DNA of 16,713 nucleotides from Treponema sp. (GTDB lineage: Bacteria > Spirochaetota > Spirochaetia > Treponematales > Breznakiellaceae), in NCBI GenBank assembly GCA_031290325.1, contig JAITNU010000171.1, positions 1 through 16,713 of the forward strand, in the 5' to 3' direction. A model generated the notes under the pieces. The model was given only the letters and a program-made list of their open reading frames with translations, did no database searches and was not told the DNA's origin. A program made the position numbers and the translations under genes. This document shows, one piece after another, positions 1-6,246 of the stretch. Every line of letters begins with the position of its first letter. Within the stretch, counting starts at the first letter, position 1.

Positions 1-53
1 TTGGTCAGTGCCGTTGCATACTGTTGCCATACCTGTTTGTCATCGACACTCAT
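1..53 (-). CDS. 5' end of an unidentified protein, cut by window edge
   Basis: Only the first 17 codons are visible, reading leftward out of the window. The protein starts MSVDDKQVWQQYATALT. The start ATG (53-51) is preceded by a strong ribosome binding site, AAGGAGA at 64-58, four bases away. That ribosome binding site is what identifies this as a real start. There is no signal peptide in the visible part and the residues are hydrophilic. I do not recognise the family from so few residues. The leader upstream contains a possible 7-codon peptide and two inverted repeats, so the gene may be controlled at the leader level. Confidence 0.6.
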   Translation of the reverse strand, partial: MSVDDKQVWQQYATALT

Positions 54-62
54 AAAATCTCC

Positions 63-86
63 TTAAAATATAAACATAGAGAGCAT
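63..86 (-). CDS. Possible 7-codon leader peptide (MLSMFIF)
   Basis: On the minus strand an ATG at 86-84 opens a seven-codon frame ending in TAA at 65-63. It has its own ribosome binding site, AAGGAGA at 98-92, five bases upstream, identical to that of the following gene. Its stop codon TAA overlaps the next gene's AAGGAGA, so a ribosome finishing here would sit on that site. The leader's own ribosome binding site and start lie in a small inverted repeat (GAGAG at 79-83, CTCTC at 91-95). This layout suits translational coupling or attenuation, but such short frames also arise by chance. Confidence 0.25.
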   Translation of the reverse strand: MLSMFIF

Positions 87-99
87 ATATCTCTCCTTC

Positions 100-118
100 A
101 AAACAGCACTTCTGTTTT
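100..118. repeat. Perfect inverted repeat AAAACAG / CTGTTTT
   Basis: The arms AAAACAG (100-106) and CTGTTTT (112-118) are perfectly complementary around a 5-base centre. It lies about 50 bases upstream of the minus-strand gene start at 53, so it could be an operator or a leader hairpin for that gene. A shorter inverted repeat (GAGAG 79-83 / CTCTC 91-95) lies between it and the gene. Confidence 0.4.
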
Positions 119-468
119 CATGGACACCAGATAATCGGATATGCGCCGAAACAGCATAACCTCTTATACCGGATAATGTCTTTGCCTTACTTTAGAAACC
201 TGCAGAAAATCCTCCACTCCTCGCAGGAAACCTCCTCAGAAAATTACAGCAAACGTATCTACTTCATTGATCAGGTGCATCATTATGCAAGCATAGAATT
301 TAAACCTATCATGGTGGCATATATATTTTATAAACCCGCATAGTATATAGCACCTGTATATAAAGAAAAAACAAACACCCCATCATTTTCCTTATGGAAA
401 ACGCTGATTCTTGATGAGCATATACTGTGTAAATAAAAGGAAGAAATACTACATCTAAATTCTGGATA

Positions 469-489
469 GGGGGGGGGGGGGGGTATAAT
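469..489 (+). promoter_or_regulatory. Run of 15 G directly joined to a TATAAT -10 box
   Basis: Positions 469-483 are all G, and 484-489 is a perfect TATAAT. A homopolymer in this place would lie in the spacer between -35 and -10 elements, so a change in its length would alter promoter strength. Upstream, at 17-18 bases from the -10 box, there is only a poor -35 match (TCTGGA at 461-466). No open reading frame of useful length lies downstream for several hundred bases. In Treponema pallidum, poly-G tracts near tpr promoters are known to modulate transcription by length change. That the same occurs here is inference. Confidence 0.45.
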
Positions 490-622
490 TCATAGTATTA
501 TAAGCAATTATATACATCTTTATTACTGTCACTCCCTGGTATCATAACCTGGAGCTTGCGCCCTCCATAAAATATAGTCTTGTCTATGACAAGTACGGTC
601 ATTCAAAGTAACCTTGTATTAA

Positions 623-651
623 TATATAGCACATTTATTTTTGTTTGTCTA
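623..651 (-). promoter_or_regulatory. Putative minus-strand promoter (TAGACA-17-TATATA)
   Basis: On the minus strand TAGACA (651-646, five of six to consensus) is followed after 17 bases by TATATA (628-623), with an extended -10 TG just before it. It would transcribe leftward toward the gene at 53, about 570 bases away, through the poly-C complement of the G tract. AT-rich DNA produces such matches by chance, so this is tentative. Confidence 0.3.
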
Positions 652-767
652 TAGAAATACGGAAAAAAAATAAAAAAATAAAAATTCATCAGTATACTGT
701 ACAGATCACGATCATTATTCTGGTGGTGATCCAGAAAGTATGCTTAAGAAATTAGTATCCGTTCATG

Positions 768-819
768 GCACTATATATAGTATATAATATATTTATTATG
801 CACTATATGTAGTGTATAA
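768..819. promoter_or_regulatory. Tandem palindromic boxes, NrdR-box-like
   Basis: Two 20-bp units (768-787 and 800-819) are identical at 18 of 20 positions and repeat at exactly 32 bp, about three helical turns. The core of the first is a perfect palindrome, ACTATATATAGT (770-781). The second has arms CACTA/TAGTG around TATG (801-814). The NrdR repressor of ribonucleotide reductase genes binds paired 16-bp palindromes close to ACACTATATATAGTGT, spaced by whole helical turns, and these units fit that pattern well. No reductase gene lies directly downstream. The class II reductase is 5 kb away on the other strand. Confidence 0.45.
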
Positions 820-925
820 CGTGTAAGCACCTGTGAATGGTTACAAAGGTTTATCACGACAAACCACTCGTTCCATATTCTCCTTATTCTCTAACCCTGA
901 TATATTATAAGTAAGGAACATAGGT

Positions 926-1280
926 ATGGTAAACGAATATGGGACTGACCTTTGAAAAGGTCTGGGTGCTGTTTCAGGAGACCGTGGGGTGGATGATGGG
1001 CATGGCAGGAACATTGCAGAAGTAGATGTGTTCCTGGGAAACAGAGAATTCGCCATGGCAGTGGAGGTCAAGACCAAGCTGACCCAGGATCATGTGGATG
1101 AGCATCTGAAACGTATGGAGTGCGCCTTCGGGCCGATGAGCTTCAGGAAACCAGGAAATATCTGGGAGCAGTGGCAAGTGTGGTAATTAAGGACGAAGTG
1201 AGGAAGGTCCACGGCTTGTTTGTCATTGAACAATCAGGAGGGTGCATATCGAACCGCCTGATAAACTCAGGCAGTGGTGA
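926..1280 (+). pseudogene. Frameshifted relic of a PD-(D/E)XK-like (DUF3782-type) protein
   Basis: Fragments of one protein are spread over all three frames. A start with ribosome binding site AAGGA (913-917) gives MVNEYGTDL from 926 and then a stop; from 939 a second frame gives MGLTFEKVWVLFQET. Another frame resumes near 989 with IAEVDVFLGNREFAMAVEVK and VDEHLKRME, which contains the E-VD...VEVK nuclease-fold core. A third continues from about 1120 with RKYLGAVASVVIKDEVRK and GLFVIEQSG. The tail VHIEPPDKLRQW then ends at TGA 1278-1280 in the frame of 939. The expected ETDRxMKETDR-type coiled-coil segment between the first two parts is absent. At least three frame changes and an internal loss show the gene is dead. 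Naming rests on remembered family sequence, not on a search. Confidence 0.75.
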
Positions 1281-1313
1281 AGCAATACTATATGTATGTT
1301 ATGGAGGATGATT

Positions 1314-2348
1314 ATGGAAAAAACGAGTGGAAAGGTGATCACCTTTGGTGAAATCATGCTGCGCCTTGCGCCGGAAGGGTACTATCGCTTTGTTCAAGCC
1401 CCCCGGTTTGGTGTTACCTACGGTGGTGGCGAGGCCAATGTGGCGATTGCCCTGGCCAATTTCGGCATGGACGTCGCCTTTGTAACCAGGCTGCCCACCC
1501 ACGAGATAGGACAGGCAGCGGTGAATACCCTGCGCCAATTCGGGGTGGATACGTCGAAGATCGTCCGCGGAGGTTCACGGGTGGGGATCTATTTCCTGGA
1601 AAAGGGTGCGTCTCAGCGGCCTTCCAAGGTGATTTACGATAGGGCCGGTTCTGCCATAGCCACTGCCCTCCCTGCGGATTTTGACTGGAACGCCATCTTT
1701 GCAGGTGCAGCCTGGTTTCATTTTACCGGAATTACCCCTGCCCTGGGGGATACCATGGCGGCCATTTGTCTTGAAGCCTGTAAGACCGCCAAGGCAAAGG
1801 GCCTTCAAGTCTCCTGCGATCTTAATTACCGCAAGAATCTCTGGTCCCGGGAAAAAGCCGGAGCGGTCATGGAGCAGCTCATGCCTTTTGTGGACCTCTG
1901 CATTGCCAATGAAGAGGATGCTGCCGATGTCTTCGGGATTCACGCGAAAAATTCGGACATTGGTTCCGGCAAGATAAGCCATGAAGGCTACCAGGAAGTG
2001 ACCAAAGCCCTGATGGATCGTTTCGGTTTTAAACAGACGGCCATCACGTTACGGGAGTCCCTTTCCGCCAATGATAATAACTGGGCCGCCATACTCTACA
2101 ACGGCAGAGAGTACGTTTTCTCCAAAAAATACGCGGTTCACATTGTGGACCGCGTCGGCGGGGGCGACAGTTTTGGCGCGGGCCTCATCTATGGGAGTCT
2201 CCAGGGCTTATCCCCCCAGGAAACCCTGGAGTTTGCCGTGGCAGCAAGTTGTCTGAAACATTCGATTGAGGGTGATTTCAACTTGATTTCGGTGGATGAG
2301 GTGAAGAAACTCGCCGGTGGGGACGCTTCCGGCAGAGTGCAGCGGTAG
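1314..2348 (+). CDS. kdgK: 2-keto-3-deoxygluconate kinase, PfkB family
   Basis: This cytoplasmic sugar kinase probably phosphorylates 2-keto-3-deoxygluconate with ATP to the 6-phosphate, the step before aldolase cleavage in hexuronate and pectin breakdown. The 344-residue protein has the PfkB ribokinase fold. The GGGEANVA sugar-binding segment is near 37-44 and the family signature DRVGGGDSFGAG near 279-290, in which Asp285 is the expected catalytic base. The start ATG at 1314 was chosen because GGAGG (1303-1307) lies six bases upstream; in-frame ATGs at 1296 and 1308 lie upstream of or against that site. The gene follows a dead gene closely and has no pathway partner in the window. The substrate could instead be another ketose or a 2-keto-3-deoxy acid; the kinase class is secure. 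Confidence 0.85.
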   Translation: MEKTSGKVITFGEIMLRLAPEGYYRFVQAPRFGVTYGGGEANVAIALANFGMDVAFVTRLPTHEIGQAAVNTLRQFGVDTSKIVRGGSRVGIYFLEKGASQRPSKVIYDRAGSAIATALPADFDWNAIFAGAAWFHFTGITPALGDTMAAICLEACKTAKAKGLQVSCDLNYRKNLWSREKAGAVMEQLMPFVDLCIANEEDAADVFGIHAKNSDIGSGKISHEGYQEVTKALMDRFGFKQTAITLRESLSANDNNWAAILYNGREYVFSKKYAVHIVDRVGGGDSFGAGLIYGSLQGLSPQETLEFAVAASCLKHSIEGDFNLISVDEVKKLAGGDASGRVQR

Positions 2349-2362
2349 CCAGCACTTGAAGA

Positions 2363-2434
2363 ACGGAGAAGACGCTTATAACGTTTAACCCGCTGGATAC
2401 AGCGAACATTAAAAGTTACCCACCCCTTCTCCGT
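2363..2434 (+). other. Long-range inverted repeat after kdgK, possibly structured 3' UTR
   Basis: A perfect 9-bp pair, ACGGAGAAG (2363-2371) and CTTCTCCGT (2426-2434), encloses about 54 bases. Inside lies a small hairpin, CGCTG-GATA-CAGCG. It begins 15 bases after the kdgK stop and could form a branched structure at the 3' end of the kdgK transcript. No U-run follows directly on the plus strand, so it is not a classical terminator, although As at 2438-2443 follow it. Confidence 0.35.
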
Positions 2435-2437
2435 ATC

Positions 2438-2466
2438 AAAAAACACCGGAAATAGGTGTACCGGTG
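2438..2466 (-). terminator. Rho-independent terminator, minus strand
   Basis: On the minus strand CACCGG (2466-2461) pairs with CCGGTG (2449-2444) across an 11-base loop, followed at once by six T (2443-2438). A competing stem, AGGTGT (2474-2469) with ACACCT (2459-2454), would occupy the first arm's neighbourhood, giving a mutually exclusive fold. It could end transcripts from the reductase gene, 143 bases upstream, or the candidate small RNA. Confidence 0.65.
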
Positions 2467-2553
2467 GCACACCTCGCCCGCTAAAAGAATTCAACAGCTG
2501 CCGGAACATACTTGTCGAATTTTTACCGCCAGATAAAACCGACAACTTTTATA
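2438..2553 (-). ncRNA. Candidate small RNA between nrdJ and kdgK
   Basis: A plausible promoter (2589-2561) would start transcription near 2553, and a rho-independent terminator ends at 2438, giving an RNA of about 116 bases. Near its 5' end TTGTCG (2545-2540) pairs with CGACAA (2517-2512). An inner TTTTA/TAAAA stem stacks inside this pair under an 8-base loop. The second half carries the terminator hairpin and its alternative fold. No convincing protein frame fits inside the unit. I do not recognise the RNA. The region could instead simply be a structured 3' end of the reductase transcript. Confidence 0.4.
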
Positions 2554-2560
2554 CTATAAT

Positions 2561-2589
2561 TATATAGCACTTTTACCGGTAAAGATCAA
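2561..2589 (-). promoter_or_regulatory. Promoter with palindromic operator in its spacer, minus strand
   Basis: TTGATC (2589-2584) and TATATA (2566-2561) are separated by 17 bases on the minus strand, with TG before the -10 box. The spacer contains a perfect 12-bp palindrome, TTTACCGGTAAA (2572-2583), a position typical of repressor sites. It lies just after the reductase stop codon and points away from it, so it would drive only the candidate small RNA. Confidence 0.4.
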
Positions 2590-2608
2590 CAGAAAGCACC
2601 ATAATCCC

Positions 2609-5600
2609 TCAACTACACCCCGTGGTTCCTCCGCAGGTGTCGCATTTCATACAGGTACCGTTCCGCACCAGGGTGAACGAACCGCAGGCAGGACAGGGGT
2701 CCCCTTCATAGCCCTTGATCCGGGCCTGGGCGATCCGCGCATCCCCGCTCGGTGCTCCGGTGAGACGCGGCCCCTCGGAAGGAGTGGAGCTTCTATTGAC
2801 CGAGGCTTCCCCCGAAGTCTCCCCTAAAACAATGGAATCGTTTTTCGTCCCTGTGGATATGAGGTCTTCAGGCTGTATCTGCCCCAGGTCACTCCGCTTC
2901 AGGTAGCTTATGGCCAGGTCCCGGAAGATGTAATCAATGACACTGGTGGCCATTTTCACATACTCATGGCCCCGGACCATGCCGTTAGGTTCAAAGCGGC
3001 TAAAGGTGAAGGCATCCACGTATTCTTCCAGGGGTACCCCGTACTGAAGTCCCAGGGAGACGGCAATGGCAAAGCTGTTGAGGAGGCTCCTGAAGGCGGC
3101 CCCTTCTTTGTGCATATCAAGGAATATTTCCCCCAAGGTTCCATCGTTGTATTCCCCGGTACGGATAAAGATGGAATGTCCCCCAATCTTGGCCTTCTGG
3201 GTATACCCGGCCCGGCGGCCTGGCAGGGGTTTGCGTCCTCCCCGGAGCGCCGCCTTGGCCGTGGGCTTTTCCACGGGCCTGTCCTTCATGGAGCGTTCCA
3301 CCCTTAGAATGGTATCGACCAGGGGATCAGTACCAGGGGCAAAGGAGGAGAGGGGCTGAGACAGTTTGGAACCGTCCCGGTACAGGGTCACGGACTTGAG
3401 GGCGCTTTTCCAGGAGAACATATAGGCCCCTTTCACATCTTCAAAACCTGCACTGTTGGGCATGTTGATGGTCTTGGAGATGGCCCCGGAAATAAAGGGC
3501 TGGACCGCTGCCATCATGCCGATGTGGGCTTGCCAGGGGATAGTCCGCTTCCCATTGGTTCCCGAAGGAGTGGCGGTGTCAAAGACCCGGTAATGTTCTT
3601 TCTTGAGGTGGGGCGCTCCCTCAAGCCCCATAGTCCCGCAGGCATACCGTTCCGCCCCTTCGATATCTTCACTGGTAAAGCCCAGGTGTTTAAGGAGGCT
3701 GAATCCCGGCAGGGACCAGGTCGTCTCAGGGATTCTGAGGGTTTCTTCCACAAAGGACCGGCCTAAGATCCAGGAGTTGAATACCCCCTCAAGGTTGACG
3801 GAGGTCTTCACCGCTTCCTCCGCCGCTGCCAAGGCCGCTGCGGTAAACCCGTGGGCTTCAAGGCTTTCATGGGATAGCCCCGGCGCCCCCACAAAGGTCT
3901 GCCGGCCTGTGGCATAGGCGGTGATTTCCGCTATGGCTTCCGCACTGTATCCCAGTACCTCCAGGGCTGGGGGTACTGATCGGTTGATAATCTTGAAATA
4001 CCCGCCTCCGGCGAGTTTCTTGAACTTCACCAGGGCAAAATCAGGCTCTACCCCGGTGGTGTCACAATCCATGAGGAGGCCGATAGTCCCGGTGGGGGCA
4101 ATGGCGCTTACCTGGGCGTTCCTGAATCCGTGGGCGCTTCCCAGTTCCAAGGCCCGGTCCCAGGCAGCTTGGGCTGCACCGAGAAGATAGGCCGGGCACG
4201 CAGTGGGATCAATGCCCTTGGGGATGATATGGAGCGCTTCGTATTCGGCGGCAGGGGTATGGCAGGCTGCACGGCGGTGATTACGAATGACCCGCAGCAT
4301 GGCTTCCCGGTTTTCGGGATACCGGAGGAAGGGACCAAGCCCTGCGGCCATCCGGGCTGACTGGGTGTATGCCTCGCCGGACAGAATGCTTGAGAGTGCA
4401 GCCGCCACGGCCCGGCCTTCTTCCGAATCGTAGGCCAGCCCCATGAGCATGAGGAGGCTCCCCAGGTTGGCGTACCCCAAGCCGAGGGCCCGGTATTCGT
4501 AGGATAACTGGGCGATCCGTTTTGCCGGAAACTGGGCCATGACCACGGAAATCTCCAGGATCGTGGTCCATATCCTAATGGCGTGGAGGTAGCCTGGAAT
4601 GTTGAATTCCCTGGTTTTCCGGTCGTAGAAAGAGGCGAGGTTAATTGACGCCAGGTTACAGGCGGTATCATCCAGGAACATATACTCTGAACAGGGGTTA
4701 GATGCCCGGATTGCTCCACCGGCGGGGCAGGTATGCCAATCGTTGATGGTGGTGTGGTACTGGAGTCCTGGATCCGCGCACTGCCAACTGGAACGGGCTA
4801 TTGCCTCCCAGAGTTTGCGGGCCTTGAGGGTTTTTTCCACCTTCCCGGATACCCGTCCGTTTAAGGTCCATTCACCGTCGTTCAATACCGCCTGCATGAA
4901 ATCATCGTTTATCCGGAGGCTGTTGTTCGAGGACTGTCCCGAAACGGTGTTATAGGCCTCGTCATCCCAGGCAGTGGTGAACACCTGAGGCCTGACCTCC
5001 TCATCCCCCTGTTCCAGCCGGCCCAGGAGTTGATAGAGGTAGGTGGGAGGTATCCGGTCCGCCAGGGCATTCCGGATTGCCACCGCAAGTTCGTGGTTTT
5101 TTTGCGCATTAAAGGCATCTGCAGCGGGACCCCGGAACGTGGTCAATGCCTTTTTGATCCCATCCAGGTGCTTCTTGATGATGAGGGACCCGGTTACCAT
5201 GGAGGCGACCTTGTGTTCCTCTCCGGCTTTCCAGTCAATGTATTTCTCCACATCAGGATGATCCGCGTCGAGGGTTACCATCTTGGCCGCCCGCCGGGTG
5301 GTTCCCCCGGACTTGATAGCCGATGCGGACCGATCCCCAATCTTGAGGAACGAGAGCAGTCCCGAAGATACCCCGCCTCCGGAAAGCCGTTCATTGAGGG
5401 CACGGATCTTGGCGAAATTGGACCCGGTCCCGGAACCGTACTTGAAGAGCCGGGCCTCCCGCGTTACCAAGTCCATGATGCCCCCTTCGTTCACCAGGTC
5501 GTCTTCAATGGAAAGAATGAAGCAGGCGTGGGGCTGGGGCCGTTTATAGGCACTGTCGGATTTCTTGAGCTGTTCATCCTGGGGATCAACGTAATAGTGC

Positions 5601-6130
5601 CCCTGGGGAGGGCCATCTATGCCGTAGACCGCATACAAGCCGGTGTTGAACCACTGGGGACTGTTGGGGGCTGCCATCTGATGGGCCAGCATATAGCAGG
5701 TTTCATCGTAAAAGGCCCCGGCATCTTCATCAGTATCAAAGTACCCATACCGCTTGCCCCAGTCCATCCAGGTATAGGCCAGACGGTGAAATACCTGCCG
5801 GCTGTCATGCTCGGCTCCGTCCAGGGGGAGGCTGTCCCCCGGATCCGGTTGGGTGGCCTCTGAAGCCACTGGACCAGCCTGAAAAAGGGGGCCAGGGAGC
5901 GCCCATTCCTTCCAGGCGTATATTTTATCCGCCGGCACCCCTGCCTTGCGAAAATACTTCTGGGCAATGATATCCGTGGCGATCTGGCTCCAATCGGCAG
6001 GCACAATCGCCGTATTCTCTGAAAAAATCACCTTCCCATCGGGGTTGCGGATCTCACTCCGCCGTTTTTCCCACACCATATCTTTATAAGGCCCGTATCC
6101 GCTTTCCGTAAACAGCCGTTCAAATTTCAT
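2609..6130 (-). CDS. nrdJ: Adenosylcobalamin-dependent (class II) ribonucleotide reductase
   Basis: This enzyme reduces ribonucleotides to deoxyribonucleotides in the cytoplasm using an adenosylcobalamin-generated thiyl radical, so it needs no oxygen and suits an anaerobe. The 1173-residue protein shows the catalytic residues. NPCSE at 478-482 holds the radical cysteine Cys480 with Glu482, the reducing pair is Cys203 (HACF) and Cys491 (TACNLAS), and PTGTIG is at 679-684. A TSCPD-type domain lies near 965-1075. The tail has a Cys-rich segment (Cys1146, 1149, 1160, 1163, 1166, 1172) that probably relays electrons from thioredoxin. The start ATG at 6130-6128 opens the conserved MKFERLFT; GGATGGAG just upstream can serve as ribosome binding site. 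It lies 116 bases downstream of the receptor gene but has its own promoter and operator. It appears intact and full length. Confidence 0.95.
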   Translation of the reverse strand: MKFERLFTESGYGPYKDMVWEKRRSEIRNPDGKVIFSENTAIVPADWSQIATDIIAQKYFRKAGVPADKIYAWKEWALPGPLFQAGPVASEATQPDPGDSLPLDGAEHDSRQVFHRLAYTWMDWGKRYGYFDTDEDAGAFYDETCYMLAHQMAAPNSPQWFNTGLYAVYGIDGPPQGHYYVDPQDEQLKKSDSAYKRPQPHACFILSIEDDLVNEGGIMDLVTREARLFKYGSGTGSNFAKIRALNERLSGGGVSSGLLSFLKIGDRSASAIKSGGTTRRAAKMVTLDADHPDVEKYIDWKAGEEHKVASMVTGSLIIKKHLDGIKKALTTFRGPAADAFNAQKNHELAVAIRNALADRIPPTYLYQLLGRLEQGDEEVRPQVFTTAWDDEAYNTVSGQSSNNSLRINDDFMQAVLNDGEWTLNGRVSGKVEKTLKARKLWEAIARSSWQCADPGLQYHTTINDWHTCPAGGAIRASNPCSEYMFLDDTACNLASINLASFYDRKTREFNIPGYLHAIRIWTTILEISVVMAQFPAKRIAQLSYEYRALGLGYANLGSLLMLMGLAYDSEEGRAVAAALSSILSGEAYTQSARMAAGLGPFLRYPENREAMLRVIRNHRRAACHTPAAEYEALHIIPKGIDPTACPAYLLGAAQAAWDRALELGSAHGFRNAQVSAIAPTGTIGLLMDCDTTGVEPDFALVKFKKLAGGGYFKIINRSVPPALEVLGYSAEAIAEITAYATGRQTFVGAPGLSHESLEAHGFTAAALAAAEEAVKTSVNLEGVFNSWILGRSFVEETLRIPETTWSLPGFSLLKHLGFTSEDIEGAERYACGTMGLEGAPHLKKEHYRVFDTATPSGTNGKRTIPWQAHIGMMAAVQPFISGAISKTINMPNSAGFEDVKGAYMFSWKSALKSVTLYRDGSKLSQPLSSFAPGTDPLVDTILRVERSMKDRPVEKPTAKAALRGGRKPLPGRRAGYTQKAKIGGHSIFIRTGEYNDGTLGEIFLDMHKEGAAFRSLLNSFAIAVSLGLQYGVPLEEYVDAFTFSRFEPNGMVRGHEYVKMATSVIDYIFRDLAISYLKRSDLGQIQPEDLISTGTKNDSIVLGETSGEASVNRSSTPSEGPRLTGAPSGDARIAQARIKGYEGDPCPACGSFTLVRNGTCMKCDTCGGTTGCS

Positions 6131-6165
6131 AGCTCCATCCTGCGTATCAAAAGTTTGAAAGTAAC

Positions 6166-6188
6166 CACACTACATTACAGGTAGTGTG
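6166..6188 (-). promoter_or_regulatory. Inverted-repeat operator at the nrdJ transcription start
   Basis: The perfect 8-bp arms CACACTAC (6166-6173) and GTAGTGTG (6181-6188) flank a 7-base centre. The repeat begins about 10 bases downstream of the predicted -10 box, across or just after the transcription start, where a bound protein would block initiation. The half-site ACACTA is the same as that of NrdR boxes, but the arms are five bases further apart than in the usual 16-bp box. NrdR is therefore a candidate, not a firm call. Confidence 0.55.
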
Positions 6189-6198
6189 ATGTATTTAT

Positions 6199-6227
6199 AT
6201 AATACCCCATATAAAGGGGATGGTCAA
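6199..6227 (-). promoter_or_regulatory. Sigma-70-type promoter of nrdJ
   Basis: On the minus strand TTGACC (6227-6222) and TATTAT (6204-6199) are separated by an ideal 17 bases. The spacer contains CCCC...GGGG (6205-6217 region) as an interrupted inverted repeat. Transcription would start near 6191 and give a leader of about 60 bases. Confidence 0.65.
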
Positions 6228-6246
6228 GGGAAAGGCGGCTGGATCC

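Larger units (their letters stand above)
87..925. other. AT-rich region without a recognisable gene
   Basis: No convincing protein or RNA gene is visible in these 840 bases. The region is much richer in A+T than the flanking genes. It contains the G15 tract at 469-483, promoter-like sequences on both strands, the tandem palindromes at 768-819, and a perfect short inverted repeat CTTGTC-TAT-GACAAG at 579-593. Together with the frameshifted gene that follows, it looks like a decaying or recently rearranged regulatory region. Confidence 0.6.

Noticed and set aside
947..962. Palindrome GACCTTTGAAAAGGTC as an operator
   Set aside because: It lies within the codons of the relic gene for LTFEKV and is explained by coding sequence.
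841..1177. Two minus-strand frames of 78 and 67 codons
   Set aside because: They are antisense to the pseudogene remnants, and neither has a ribosome binding site or a recognisable sequence.
2380..2425. Integron attC-like site (GTTTAAC core near 2390)
   Set aside because: One core matches the RYYYAAC pattern but the partner GTTRRRY core is absent, there is no integrase, and no second site is seen.
2189..2545. Minus-strand frame of 118 codons overlapping the kdgK 3' end
   Set aside because: It needs a TTG start, runs antisense into kdgK for about 160 bases, has no recognisable family, and shares its space with a terminator and promoter signals.
5030..5863. Plus-strand frame of 277 codons inside nrdJ
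   Set aside because: It lies wholly antisense to a clearly conserved enzyme, and its composition is what codon bias on the opposite strand produces.
6131..6246. Cobalamin riboswitch upstream of nrdJ
   Set aside because: The leader after the promoter is only about 60 bases, too short, and I see no B12-box-like conserved sequence there or before the receptor gene.
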